A DNA stretch of 64,000 nucleotides, taken from NCBI GenBank assembly GCA_034440635.1, contig JAOTON010001898.1, forward strand, positions 1,018,501 through 1,082,500, read 5' to 3'. The position numbers were made by a program, and so were the translations under genes. Below the pieces are notes generated by a model. It made no database searches and was not told the DNA's origin. It worked only from the letters and a program-made list of their open reading frames with translations. This DNA is from Lepas anatifera. Its lineage: Eukaryota > Arthropoda > Thecostraca > Lepadidae. Numbering within the stretch: position 1 is the first letter of the stretch; every line of letters begins with the position of its first letter. Below, one piece after another: positions 46,198 through 58,124 of the stretch.

Positions 46198-46630
46198 CAG
46201 TGGGGGAGGTTGAAATCTTCTAGCCTCCCCAAAATAAGTCCTGGATACGCGACCACGCGGTACCTCAAACAATTTGTTCGTCTCGCTAGGAAACCTCCAT
46301 TGGGTAGACCCGTACTTCGTATTTTCATCTAAGCAACGATGACGTGAAGGATGAAATTACGAAGCTATTACACTAATAATGACTCTAGAGCAAAAACACC
46401 ACTGCGAGTAAAGCCCCTGAAGTCCCTGCAGGCCGGTCTTAGAGCTGCAGAAACTCTGTACTGGCTAGAAATATGATCAAACATGTCGAATAAGCCATTT
46501 TCGACGTCTTTCAATCATTTGCAAGCTTTACTGACCATGTCAAATATACCCAGTTTGCCAATACTTCAAGCCGCAAAACGCCCGAGACGTCGCGGCGATG
46601 ACGTCACCGTCGCAAAATGCCAGGCAACTT
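46198..46630. other. unassigned DNA
   Basis: Nothing recognised. Confidence 0.3.
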
Positions 46631-47134
46631 GAACGGGGGCTGCGAGCCATGAGCTCTCCCTTGGAAATACATGGGGAAAATTGTTTTAACTAAATAACTT
46701 AGTAACGGATGGTCATAGAGCGTTTAGTTTAACTACATTAGATTTGCATTGTCTGCAGTTCTAATGATGTGCATTTTGTCTAATTTGACTTTGACTTGAC
46801 CTCAGGTCAGGTCAAATCCTTGATTTGACCTAGCAAGGCCATATTATATACCATTCGATTCAGCTTGCTGCAAGGAATGGTATGGTTCAAATTTGCTGGC
46901 TCTATCTTAACTTGTTCAGAGGTAATGGCCGAAAACCTTCCTTTACATGCTATCCCTATGACGGCATGTTTTGACCTCTAGTGACCTTTAACTTGACTTG
47001 ACAAAAAAAATGGTAAAAAATCGGTGGAGAAGTGGATGGGCTACCCAACGTTTTTTTTTAGATCTTAGGGGAGCGGGTACCCACCCCCCGTCAAAGCGAA
47101 GGTGGTTCAGACTCCCGTCAATGCGTGTGTTAAG
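46631..47134. mobile_element. AGGTCA-rich element, 3' half
   Basis: Matches the second half of the copy at 63.3 kb (TTGACCTCAGGTCAGGTCAA, GACGGCATGTTTTGACCTCTAG) and closes with CCCGTCAATGCGTGTGTTAA, the complement of the TTAACAC end. Confidence 0.75.
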
Positions 47135-47238
47135 TTGCAGGGACAGTTGGTCCCCGAAATGTGTTTTTATTTTCAAGTTTGATTTGCACTCTTGTTATTG
47201 GTATGAGTTTTGACATTCTGGTTTGCTGCCATGGCGCC

Positions 47239-47909
47239 CTTCTGGCACGGCCGGCGGAGTGGTGGCGGTGCGCATCAGCACCCCTTCCGGCACGGCCGGC
47301 GGAGTGGTGGGGTGCGCATCAGCACCCCTTCCGGCACGGCCGGCGGAGTGGTGGCGGTGCGCATCAGCACCCCTTCTGGCACGGCCGGCGGAGTGGTGGC
47401 GGTGCGCATCAGCACCCCTTCCGGCACGGCCGGCGGAGTGGTGGCGGTGCGCATCAGCACCCCTTCTGGCACGGCCGGCGGAGTGGTGGCGGTGCGCATC
47501 AGCACCCCTTCTGGCACGGCCGGCGGAGTGGTGGCGGTGCGCATCAGCACCCCTTCCGGCACGGCCGGCGGAGTGGTGGGGTGCGCATCAGCACCCCTTC
47601 TGGCACGGCCGGCGGAGTGGTGGGGGTGCGCATCAGCACCCCTTCTGGCACGGCCGGCGCAGTGGTGGGGGTGCGCATCAGCACCCCTTCCGGCACGGCC
47701 GGCGGAGTGGTGGGGGTGCGCATCAGCACCCCTTCTGGCACGGCCGGCGGAGTGGTGGCGGTGCGCATCAGCACCCCTTCCGGCACGGCCGGCGGAGTGG
47801 TGGCGGTGCGCATCAGCACCCCTTCTGGCACGGCCGGCGGAGTGGTGAGGGTGCGCATCAGCACCCCTTCCGGCACGGCCGGCGCAGTGGTGGGGGTGCG
47901 CATCAGCAC
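47239..47909. repeat. 45-bp minisatellite, about 15 copies
   Basis: Unit TTCTGGCACGGCCGGCGGAG, then TGGTGGCGGTGCG, then CATCAGCACCCC. The last unit is cut at ATCAGCAC by the foldback element. One further partial unit resumes on the other side (51784-51830). Confidence 0.95.
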
Positions 47910-50900
47910 TAGCCTGGTCCGGATTTAGGTTTTTTCTTCAGTAAGTAACGGATCGTTGTTCATTAGATGCATTTTTTGGTGCTGATTACGATGCACTCAT
48001 CAGAAATGCAATTTTCGAAAAACTTTTTGGTGGCCCACTCGAGTTGAATATTTTTATTTTGCCCAATTTTCCACCTTTTGGCTCACCATCAACCCTTACT
48101 ACCAACGAGGTGCAAAAAATTGCACTGGGTTGGTAGTTTGGTTCATTGGTGTTCCATTCGCTTTGTTTTTGTTGTTATAACTTGCACACATAACGGTTAT
48201 TTTTGCTTATTATCTCCGCTTTTAGTTGAGCTTGCACTGGCTCTCCATAGATGGCGCTAGCGGCGTGGCATGGTAGGTGAATACTGATTTCCTTGGGGAC
48301 CGGGAATGTGAACAGCAACGTGAAAGGTGAGAAACAATTACGAATTGGATTGTATAAGCGCACTTAAAGAGCTGTTTTCAAGCAGCACTGAAGTTGTTAA
48401 CACTGTTTCTCAGGTATTTTAAGCATGCCATGTCCAAATATGCTGCTGCTGCTGGAAGTCCCGACCATAACCCTTTATCAATAGACGCAGGAACCGTGGG
48501 GGCTGTGGTGGTTTCTGTTGCACCCAACTTTCAGAGTGTGGTAGCAGCTCCAACCCCCTCCCCCAGTTCCTCTATTAACATTTAAGTGATATGCCTAATC
48601 ATCCCCGGCCATACCAACGCAGAAGTCCCTTCCTCCAACTTACACCTTTCCTCCGACTAAAATAGTCTCTCCGCCTATGCCTTCACCGACTGAATTCTTC
48701 CGTATTTGCGCCAAAAAGACTCTGCAGTAACCCTACTTTGACTGAAGAGAGAGGGCATCAGTTTTGAGGCTAGTGACGTCTAGCCCAGTCTCCTCTGACA
48801 TATTTAGAGGTCGTTGTGGCCCAGAGGAGAATTATATGTTTTGCGTATACGGATAGGATTGATAATTTTTAACGTTGTGGTCCAGCAGAAAAAATCGACC
48901 GGTTTGGCATTATGCAAACATTTTATTACAAACATGACATTGGTCACCAGGTTTTAAGGACCGAAGAAAATATGTTGTATGAAATCCTAAAATTTCCAAC
49001 GACTTCCAACGACTAGACATCTTCCACTAGTTGCATTGAATAATTCACATACCGGCTTAATCCAACTTCTACGTTATGTTCTCCTTGCAGTTTTATGTTT
49101 CCTCTGAACAAAATTCAACATGGACGGACGGTAATATTTGCAAAAAACAAAAGAGCCTGGCCGTGAGTTGGTATGTCATAGGGCACCTTGTTATGACAAG
49201 AATTAGACTCATGGAGGAGCAGAGCAAAGATGAGTGCCATATTCTTATGAAAGTATCAATAACAGGGTAACGGCTGAGATTATGGATGTATGTGCAAGCA
49301 TATCACTGCCTACACGTGCAAAACAGGCCGTGCTGAAGGAACTAAGAGGGCTTTAGAAAGAAAGAGAGACAAAAGAAGCATGTAAACAGGTTTGGCAAGC
49401 GAGCTGCTACATCAACTGCTGCGATGGATTCGCTGATTGATATCAGCAGCCGAGAACGTGAGCCTGAACTAGTAGAAGACAGTGTATCTGGCCGACCAGC
49501 CAAGTGCCAGACGTATTCAGACAGGCAGCCTCGATCAGGAAACCACAGCGCGATGGCAGAGGAGAGCTCAGCGAGCGGGTCGAGCAGTCATAAGAGGAGC
49601 AGCCGTCACCTCCCCGAGTCAACAGGCGACGGCCGAGACAGCAAACACGCCTGTGGGAAACTGGTGTTTCAGGTAGCGCTATCATCTGCTAAGCTATAAT
49701 GACTTGGTAATCCTGATCAAAGGGATATTATCTGTGTATGAACAATGCTATTATCAGAAGCCAGTCTGCTCATAAATCCTATCAGAACACCCACAAGCTA
49801 TATATTTATATATTTTTTTAAACACTGCCCAAGTCGTTCACAGTTCATAACTCACAAACCACAAGGAAGGATAGGCCGTAGAAGAACGACAAGTAATGCT
49901 TACCATTTTTTCATGTTTTATGAGTTATGGAACCGTAAGGAAGGATAAGAGAAGGACAAGCAATACGTACCATGTCTTATGGTTTATGAGCTATTGACAG
50001 TGAACGACTTGGACAGTGTTTTGAAAAATATATATACATATAGCTTGTGGGTGTTTTGTTAGAATTGATGAGCAGACTGTTTTTTGAAAATAGCATTGCT
50101 CATACACAGATAATATCCCTTTGATCGGGATTACCGAGTCATTATAGCTTAGCAGATGATAGCGTTACCAGAAACACCAGTTTCCACAGGCGTGTTTGCT
50201 GTATCGGCCGTCGCCTGTTGACTCGGGGAGGTGACGGCTGCTCCTCTCATGACTGCTCGACCCGCTCGCTGAGCTCTCCTCTGCCATCGTGCTGTGGTTT
50301 CCTGATCGAGGCTGTCTGTCTGAAGACGTCTGGCACTTGGCTGGTCGGCCAGAAACACTGTCTTCTGCTAGTCCAGGCTCAAGTTCTCGGCTGCTGGTAT
50401 CAAACAGCGAATCCATCGCAGCAGTTGGTATAGCAGCTCGCTTGCCAAACTTGTTTGCATGCTTCTTTTTTGTACTCTTTCTTTCCAAAGCTCTTTTAGT
50501 TCCTTCAGTATGGCCTGATTTGCACGTGTATGGAGTGATACGCTGGCACACACATCCATAACCCCTGCTGTTACCCTGTTCTTCCATTCTTCCATATGAA
50601 TATGACACTCATCTTTGCTCCGCTCCTCCATGAGTTCAATTCTTGTCATAAGAAGGCGCCCTATGATATACAAAACTCACGGTAAGACTACTTTATTTCT
50701 TACAGATATAACCGTCCCTCCATTTTCAATTTCGATCAGAGAACTGAAAGGAAAAGATAACGTAAGCACTTAGATTATGCCGATGATTATCGATTATCAC
50801 ATGATTATAGATTATTATTCAATGCAGCTAGTGCAAGGTGCGGAAACGTTGGAAAGCTTATTTTGTGATTTCATACATGTTTCCTTCAGTCCTTAAAACC

Positions 50901-51783
50901 TGGTGACCAATGCTGATACCCTCGCACTTCAGTCAAAGTAGGGTTGCTGCAGAATCTTTTTGGCGCAAATACGGAAGAATTCAGTAGGTGAAGGCATAGG
51001 TGGAGAGACTATTTTAGTCGGAGGAAAGGTGTAAGTTGGAGGAAGGGGCTTCCACGTTGGTATGGCCGGGGGTGATTAGGCATATCACTTAAATGCTAAT
51101 AGAGAAGTTCCAGAATCGCCTCAAACTGGGGGGCGGGGTTAGAGCTGCTGCCACACTCTGAAAGTTGGGTGCAACAGCCACCACCACAGCCCCCACGGTT
51201 CCTGCGTCTATTGGTAAAGGGTTATGGTCGGAACTTTAGCAGCGGCAGCATATTTGGACATGGCATGCTTAAAATACCTGAGAAACAGTGTTAACAACTT
51301 CAGTGCTGCTTGAAAACAGCTCTTTAAGTGCGTTTATGCAATCCAATTCGCAATTGTTTCTCACCTTTCACGTTGCTGTTCACATTCCCGGTCCCCGAGG
51401 AAATCAGTATTCACTTACCATGTCACGCCGCTAGCGCCATCTATGGAGAGTCAGTGCAAGCTCAACTAAACGCGGATATGATAAGCAAAAAATAACCGTT
51501 ATGTGTGCAAGTTATAACAACAAAAACAAAGCGAATGGGACACCAATGAACCAAACTACCAACCCAGTGCAATTTTTGCACCTCGTTGGTAATATGGGTT
51601 GATGGTGAGCCAAAAAGTGGAAAATTGGGCAAAATAAAAAAAAACTTCAACTCGAGTGGGCCACCAAAAGTTTTTTGAAAATTGCATTTCTGATGAGCGC
51701 ATCGTTATCAGCATCAAAAAATGCATCTAATGAACAACGATCAGTTACTTTCTGAAGAAAAAACCTAAATCCGGACCAGGCTA
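47910..51783. mobile_element. 3.87-kb foldback element, 8-bp target duplication
   Basis: Nearly the whole element is two inverted arms of about 1.9 kb meeting near 49910. Outer ends are TAGCCTGGTCCGGATTTAGG and its complement. It is flanked by ATCAGCAC on both sides (47902-47909, 51784-51791), inside what was a continuous 45-bp repeat. An 8-bp duplication with TAG..CTA ends fits hAT-type transposition. Arms differ by scattered substitutions and small indels. Confidence 0.88.
50165..50673 (-). pseudogene. possible coding remnant inside foldback arm
   Basis: Minus-strand open pieces: RIELMEERSKDECHIHMEEW, then LKELKELWKERVQKR; after a shift, KFGKRAAIPTAAMDSLF, then SSASGSSSHERSSRHLPES (Ser-rich). 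The other arm carries a more broken mirror copy at 49190-49699. No family recognised; it could be a captured host gene piece or a transposon protein relic. Confidence 0.4.
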
Positions 51784-51830
51784 ATCAGCACCCCTTCTGG
51801 CACGGCCGGCGGAGTGGTGGGGGTGCGCAT
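51784..51830. repeat. severed unit of the 45-bp array
   Basis: A single unit identical in type to 47239-47909, ending GTGCGCATCGG. Confidence 0.9.
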
Positions 51831-52189
51831 CGGTGGAGGCTCCAAACCGATATTTCCGCATCGGTTGAGTCTAGTCGTGAAACTTTACACGCATACGGCT
51901 GTACCTATGTGATCAATATAGGATCACTGCTCTGAAAACTTACACTCTAAATTGAGGGAATAATACGTTGTGAAGTCACAGCTAAGCGCAAGCAAATGCA
52001 ATGTTTTTCTTCTATCCACGAATTGCCTATCTAATATTTCAGCGCGTGCTAATACTTCAACACCTAATGATACAATTACGACCCTCTCAGTTTAATTCAC
52101 ATAGATTTGAAAAATTTACAAAGCAAATATTTAAAGTCAGTTAACAAGTACTTTATTTTACATGTGTGCTATACTCCACAAAAGGTAAG
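51831..52189. other. unassigned DNA
   Basis: AT-rich; nothing recognised. Confidence 0.3.
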
Positions 52190-52710
52190 GTTTTTCTCAG
52201 TACAGCAGTTATGACCTAGTCCTCTTGCCTGTTTGAGGTTTCTCAGTACAGCAGTTATGACCGATTGCTCCTGCCTGTTTGAAATTCCTCAGTACAGCAG
52301 TTATGATTGACTCCTCTTGCCTGTTTGAAGTTTCTCAGTACGACATTTATGACCAAGTGAGCCGGCCTGTTTAAGTTACCGCAGTACAGCAGTTATGACC
52401 GAGTATTCCGGCCTGTTTAAGGTTCCTTAGTAAGCAGTTATGACCGAGTCCTCTTGCCTGTTTGAGGTTTCTCAGTATGGCATTTATGACCCGAGTGATC
52501 CGGCCTGTTTAAGGTTTCTCAGTACAGCAGTTATGACCGAGTCCTCTTGCCTGTTTGAGGTTCCTCAGTACAGCAGTTATGACCGAGTCCTCTTGCCTGT
52601 TTGAGGTTCCTCAGTACAGCAGTTATCACCGAATCCTCTTGCCTGTTTGAGGTTCCTCAGTACAGCAATTATGACCGAGTGCTCCGGCCTGTTTGACATT
52701 CCTCAGTCTA
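52190..52710. repeat. 46-bp minisatellite, about 11 copies
   Basis: Unit TTCCTCAGTACAGCAGTTAT then GACCGAGTCCTCTTGCCTG; variants CTCCGG/CTCTTG and small indels. Confidence 0.93.
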
Positions 52711-52929
52711 GTGATGTATTTTGACGAGCTCTTTAAATGTGGGCCCATGCGAACTGGATGGGACGTGAATTTTAAAAAAAAATCATGGACAAAAACTGTT
52801 TTCGCCGATCATGTTGATTTTCGGTGTCTTTTCTCAATTACTTCCGAATTTTGGACCTGGGAAGTATTGCTGCACGTCAGGTCACGCCTCCAGCTAAATA
52901 GCACCAGGTGAGGCAGCAATAGTGTCGGC

Positions 52930-54050
52930 AGCAAACATCACTTGCGATATTTCGAAAAAGGACCGCGGTCTGATACCTAAAAATCAGTATGGAACCGGCT
53001 TTACATACCTACACAAGTTCGCTACACGTAAAAATAAGAGCAACATTCGTACAATCACGCACGTTATATTGCACAAAATCCTGAAATTACTGATTAAGCA
53101 CAAAATCACAAAATACTGAGATGGTACAAAAAGTGCATACAACAAAGTCTCAAAGAGCACATTTCTCTTACGGCTGCCATGAAAATCTGGAAGTCTACAG
53201 AAAACTTGGGGAAAATATAGTTTTATTCCAAAATATTCTTCCTTCTTTATATGAATTTTGTCCAAATTGTTCTCAGTTCTACTGTTGGAGTCGGAGTCTC
53301 ACTAAAGTCATCAAGGGACTTGTCACGGAGATCCCGACCCCACCACCGGAACGAGCAACTCCCACAATGAAGGGTTGATTTAGAAGTCAAAGTTTAACGT
53401 CCCACAAAGCACAGGGACGGCCGCCCCGCTCAGGTCACCCTCTCACCAGTCAGTTACCAGCCGACCTGTACGTCGGGTAATTTATTGAGCGCCGGAGCGT
53501 CTCAGGGGAACCGATCCCGCGCCTGGACATGCACTGCCACTGCATGCTTCTGAGCAGCGGGCCGGAGCCCAACGCTCTACCAACTGATCTACCGGGGCGG
53601 CTTTCACCAGCTTTCTAACGATATATAGCACTTAGGGCTAGAACAAAAGCAACATTACAACATTTTATAATTCCAAAAAATCCCCTAAAATTGTGATATT
53701 TTGCTTACCACTTTTTACGCAGTCAATTTTCACCTAATATTGTGACCACTTTGATAATGTGACCTTGTCTTTTAAGATATCTAGTGCTTTCCCCTGGAAT
53801 TTTGCTTTCAAATGAGACAAAGGGAAGCCATAAAGGGTTAAAATTGTCGGAATTACAGGAGAACAGAAATATCCGGTAGCTTACCACGGAAATCGTGCAA
53901 AAACCCGAGGATTTTGAAGAAGCTGAATATATCTCCAGAAATGTATCGATGATTTTTTGCTTTACCATCTTATAGACGGGACCAATACCATCCTGAATAT
54001 GTTCATAACTCATAGGAACATTTGGCGGTTGAACATAAAACATGAAGGTT
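52930..54050 (-). mobile_element. dispersed non-coding repeat, copy 1, interrupted
   Basis: Inverted relative to 58125-58930 and alignable along its length, for example ACGTAAAAATAAGA, GAAAATCTGGAAGTCTACAG and CCGAGGATTTTGAAGAAGCT. Copy 1 carries about 350 extra bases at 53245-53602 that copy 2 lacks. Confidence 0.75.
53375..53602 (-). mobile_element. tRNA-derived SINE
   Basis: Read on the minus strand: tRNA-like head GCCCCGGTAGATCAGTTGG with A box, B-box-like GGGATCGGTTCCCC (53507-53520), then a tail with GCTTTGTGGGACGTTAAAC, a phrase typical of the conserved central domain of some invertebrate SINEs. Absent from the sister copy at 58.56 kb. Confidence 0.75.
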
Positions 54051-54098
54051 GATTATTGGTGTTTAAGGGCACTTCAGCTTCTTTGGCTTTGAAGGTGA

Positions 54099-54800
54099 TT
54101 TAACACGCGCATTGACGGGGTGCGGGCCCTCCCCTCGGGTTTTTTTAGACAGCAGAGAAATGGTGTTGTGTAGTGCCAACCCACTTGGGATACCTTTTCT
54201 CCTATCATTTGTAAAACTTTTGTTAACATTTTAGGTTCATGTCATATCAGGTCCAGGCACCAGTACATGTCATGACCTCAAAAAAGTTTAAGAAAGCATA
54301 AGCCAGAACAGAGGAAATTTATCCAATTGAAACTCATGCCACATAATGGGCCCACCGAGTTCTCTAAAATATGGTCCAGTATTTTTTATATCGATGCCCC
54401 GAGGTCAGGTAGGAGCCATGACCTCTCCATTGGAAATACATGAGACAGATGGTTTTAACTGAATAACTTAGTAATAAACGGTGATAGAGCGTTTATTCTA
54501 ACTGTATTCTCTATCTTGCCTTTGCGGTTCTAATGATATACATTTTGATCTCATGTGACCTTGACCTGACTTCAGGTCAGTTCAAGTGACATATTTGGCC
54601 TGATTTCACCTAGTAAGGTCATATTATACATATTATACATCATTCGATTCGGCTAGCCGAGAGGATGCCAATGGTCTCAATTGTTTTGCTCTATCTTCAC
54701 TTCTTCAGATGAAACGACTGGAAACCTTCAATTTACATGTTATCCTATGAGCATGTTTTGACCTCAAGTGATCTTTAATGTGACCTGAAACAAATAGTTA
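54099..54800 (+). mobile_element. AGGTCA-rich element
   Basis: Starts TTTAACACGCGCATTGACGG. Colinear with 63313-64000 through CCACCGAGTTCTCTAAAA, TGACCTTGACCTGACTTCAG and GAGCATGTTTTGACCTCAAG. No protein; right end unclear. Confidence 0.75.
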
Positions 54801-55441
54801 AAATATTTTAGATCATTATTGTTGCCTTTTTCCACAATTTATACATTCTGTCACACCGGTCACCTTCGCGGCATGCGCTCCCCGTCGTCGGGCTCTCTTC
54901 CCCACGTCTTTTTCTTGCCTTTACAGGCTAGTGGTGCGGGGTGGGAGGGGGAGTGGAGATGCTGGGGGCTTGTTATGTATATGTGTTCACTATTGCCTAC
55001 ATCAAAAAAAGTCAAGCGGAAAGAAAGGTTTTTACCTTTTTTCGATAATCCTTGATACATATTTAGGCAAATTCATGTAAAATTCTGCCTTCGTCATGTC
55101 ACATGTCACAGGACAGCAAGTCCTTCGCCCCAGTGGGGGGGATGTTTGACACCCCTTTCGGGATTTCCTGTTAACCTGTCCCTTTCTTCGGCCAGTCGTG
55201 ATCTCAACATTAACCCTAACAGAAAAGATATCCGTATAGTTTGGTCATCATCTTTCATGGTATATCCACTTTTTACTGGACCGCACAGGAGCCGAGATTG
55301 AGGGGCTGTCCAACCACCAGCGTAAGGCTGGGATGGCTCTTTACTTCCACTGCTATGACCATGATTATAATGGTCAGATTCGCCAAATGGGCCAAATGGC
55401 CCAGCCTCTCTGAGATCACATCAAGCGTGGGTGTCGCACCA
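54801..55441. other. unassigned DNA, probably includes degraded gag continuation
   Basis: The 55270-55441 part follows the gag frame and may be its decayed end. The remainder is unrecognised. Confidence 0.3.
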
Positions 55442-56323
55442 TTAGTATTTGGTACTGCCGTATGGACGTTTGACCCAGTGTTGCCACTGAAGGGGGATAT
55501 CCTTGCGCCCATACGACTTCTGGAGAGCCTCGATCCTCTGGGCACAAGTCAACGCGCCAAGAAGCGTTGCTGGCCTGGTTTTAATGACAGATATCTGCAT
55601 GTCTGGATTGTTCAATGCTTCAACAAATTGATCACGGATCAGCCGGTCAAGGAGTTCCGCGGGTGCCCCGGGGTATGCTAGCGTTCCCAATCTCTTGACA
55701 TCGTATGCGAGCTCAGAGAGCGTCTCATTTTGATGCCTTGATCTATCTCTGAACTGGGTAAGGAATAGTTCCTCTTGGTGAGGAATCCCAAAACGCTGGT
55801 CGAGTACCTCTGAAAGCATGACAAAATCCAAATCGACACCCAGTGACAGATGGCCGAGAATCTCTAACGCTGTCCCTCTGAGGCTCGCAATAAGCTGAGT
55901 AGCCCTTTCCTGATTATTCCATCCATTCTGGTCAGCAATAGCTTGGAACTGGGCCTTGTAAGCCGCCCATGATATTGTTCCATCATAAGGCTGGGGCACA
56001 AAATGTCCCATGCAGCTTGCCACCGGCTTTGTGTCAGACAGGTTCTCCCCGCCATGTTGACCTACATCAACAGCCCGCATGGAATCAAGAAGGCATGAGC
56101 CCATCAAGTCAGTGAGCGTCTGGACCTGCCTCTGTAGTTCCTCAAACTGTGCTTGAGAAGGGTGGCCGTGATATTGATTCACTACTGAGCTGGGGAACTG
56201 AGCCGCAGAACACACAGCTTGAGCTGCTGTCACTGCCTCCACCTTTTCCATACCATTGGGTTCACTAATTTTCTGGGTCTGACTCCTTGTTGTAATACCC
56301 TTACCATCCCTAATTGAAGACAA
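55442..56323 (-). mobile_element. Gypsy-type LTR retrotransposon gag
   Basis: 293-codon open frame starting MSSIRDGKGITTRSQTQK. Residues about 109-150 hold FVPQPYDGTISWAAYKAQFQ, then IADQNGWNNQERATQLIASL and RGTALEILGHL. These are typical of the retrotransposon gag (capsid) domain of Ty3/Gypsy elements, which packages element RNA into particles. Upstream on the same strand, at about 56335-56352, is TTGGTGTCAGAAGTAG, a usual leader next to the primer-binding site, preceded by GTTCGTAACA as a likely LTR end. No protease, RT or integrase follows, and no zinc knuckle is seen, so this is a truncated copy. Confidence 0.85.
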
Positions 56324-56352
56324 CGTGGGTTACGTGACTACTTCTGACACCA

Positions 56353-57090
56353 ATGTTACGAACCTTTTATCTGGGGTTCCTTTTGGGGAAAAGCGACGGC
56401 AGGAAAACAGTGTGTATGGTACAGATGGTAACTAACAGATGGTAACTAATTATTCAAGCAAAACCACATGGCCAAACGACACGGCATCAAACAATTCAGA
56501 CCCATTCGTCCCTAACGGTATTGTGCATACACTCCCAGACGGAACATGGCAATAGCACATCAAGCGAGCCAGCAACGAGGTGAGACGGTCGGTAAAGGGA
56601 GAAGGATTGAATCCAATCGAAGCCATCAATCGGACCCAGACATGCTAGATACTACCCAGCATTATGGCAAGAATTTAATGAGCTTGTTTCGATCAAGCCC
56701 AGGAGGAAGGAAGCCCAGAGAATCGCCCTGGGTTGTAAACCAACCGAATCGTTGAGATCAACCCGGAGGGAGGGGAGGAAGAGGCGGAACAGTGCGACTC
56801 ACCTGGCCGAGTCCGGTCCTGGACTGACCTCCCGACCCCGCTGGCACACCGACCTCAGCTCGGCTCACGCACGAGGACCAATGAAATTCGACGACACATT
56901 AACACGGGGCGGGAACAATTGGAAACCTTCTCGAACATTCCACCCACAACCTTACACAAGAGCTAAAAGCTCAGCGCCCACTCGGCCTCGAACTGACCAT
57001 CGCTGAGTAACTGCTAATGAATAGCGCCTTAACCGCCTGAGCTAACCCGCAGAGCGACCAGAGACACAGTCCTGACGTATCCAGTACGCA
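56353..57090 (-). other. possible LTR/leader region with SINE-like head
   Basis: TGTTACGAACC at 56353 may be an LTR edge in reverse orientation; the other edge was not found. At 56927-56941 three alternating TTC/GAA/TTC pentamers form a heat-shock-element-like site. At 56980-57055 (minus strand) a tRNA-like head carries GGGTTAGCTCAGGCGGTTAA and GGTCAGTTCGAGGCC. Confidence 0.4.
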
Positions 57091-57984
57091 ACAACGCGCA
57101 CTGGAGGGGGGCTCGGAGCCCCCCCCACCTGTTTTTCAGAGGTGGCAGGAGAACCGACGTAGTCGAAAAACGATACATGACCACATTTAACAGAATTTAA
57201 TAGCGTGCCGATTGGTGAAAATTTTTGAAAATCGGTCCAAAACTTTTTGACTTATAGGCTTTCAAAGTCAGACCTATATTTTGAGATCGCCGTAATCGCG
57301 CGGTCGGACCAGTTAGCATGCATTGGAGACCGAGTGGTGACGTCATAACGCCATATAACCTGGATTATATGTCAAGGTCATCTCACATGAAAGTCAAGGC
57401 CGAGGTCAAAGGTCACAGGTCAAGGTCCTATCTGCACTTTCAAGGTCACTGACCGCTGTGCTTTCCGGCCAAATGACGTTACCCGGTCTGATATATATTA
57501 TGCTATGACGTCATCGATATGGTACCCCAATACAAAGGGCAAGGTCAAAGGTCAAGGTAAAAAGTCATTAGGAAAGGTCAATCCTCATTTCCCGCCAAAC
57601 AGTGACTACAGTGTTAGTCAAAGTGCACATTATAAGTAGTATACCAAATGATAACCTTAAAGGTCAATGACCTTGAATAACCTTGACCCAAAAATTGTGG
57701 GGAAGCCTCTTTGAGACCTCTTCTCTATGAAACTGGTCCGCCTTTAGCTTATGCCTGCCATTTTCCCGCATAATCACAGCATTTACCAATCCATCCCCAG
57801 CATGGCCAAGAATTGACCTTTAAGACCTCGTTCGACCTTAAAGATATTGACCTAGGTCAATGAAAATTGGTCTTCATGTAGATCACCACAACCCCCACCC
57901 ACCTCCTAAGTGGCGTTTTTCTAAACCTCTTAGTTTACGAGATCTTAGGGGGACCTACCAGGCCCCCTCCAATGCGGGTGTTAA
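57091..57984 (+). mobile_element. AGGTCA-rich element, both ends present
   Basis: About 890 bp, with AACGCGCACTGGAGGGGGG at the left and the complement-like CCCCCTCCAATGCGGGTGTT at the right (about 17 of 20 matching). The interior is rich in AAGGTCA direct repeats (57370-57560, 57650-57690). No coding potential. Confidence 0.75.
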
Positions 57985-58112
57985 AATGTTGACAAGTTGT
58001 AAAAATGATCAGAGAAAATGTATGCAAGTTCGGCGGCACTACATGCCACCATTTTTTTGCTGTCTCAAAAAAAACTCGAGGGGGCCCGCCCCCCATCAAT
58101 GCGCGTGTTAAA
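57985..58112 (-). mobile_element. terminal fragment of AGGTCA-rich element
   Basis: The complement begins TTTAACACGCGCATTGATGG and matches the first 100 or so bases of the copy at 54099. Confidence 0.7.
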
Positions 58113-58124
58113 TCTCCTTCATGT

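Noticed and set aside
47161..47928. Three parallel frames of 212-255 codons
   Set aside because: 45-bp minisatellite open in every forward frame.
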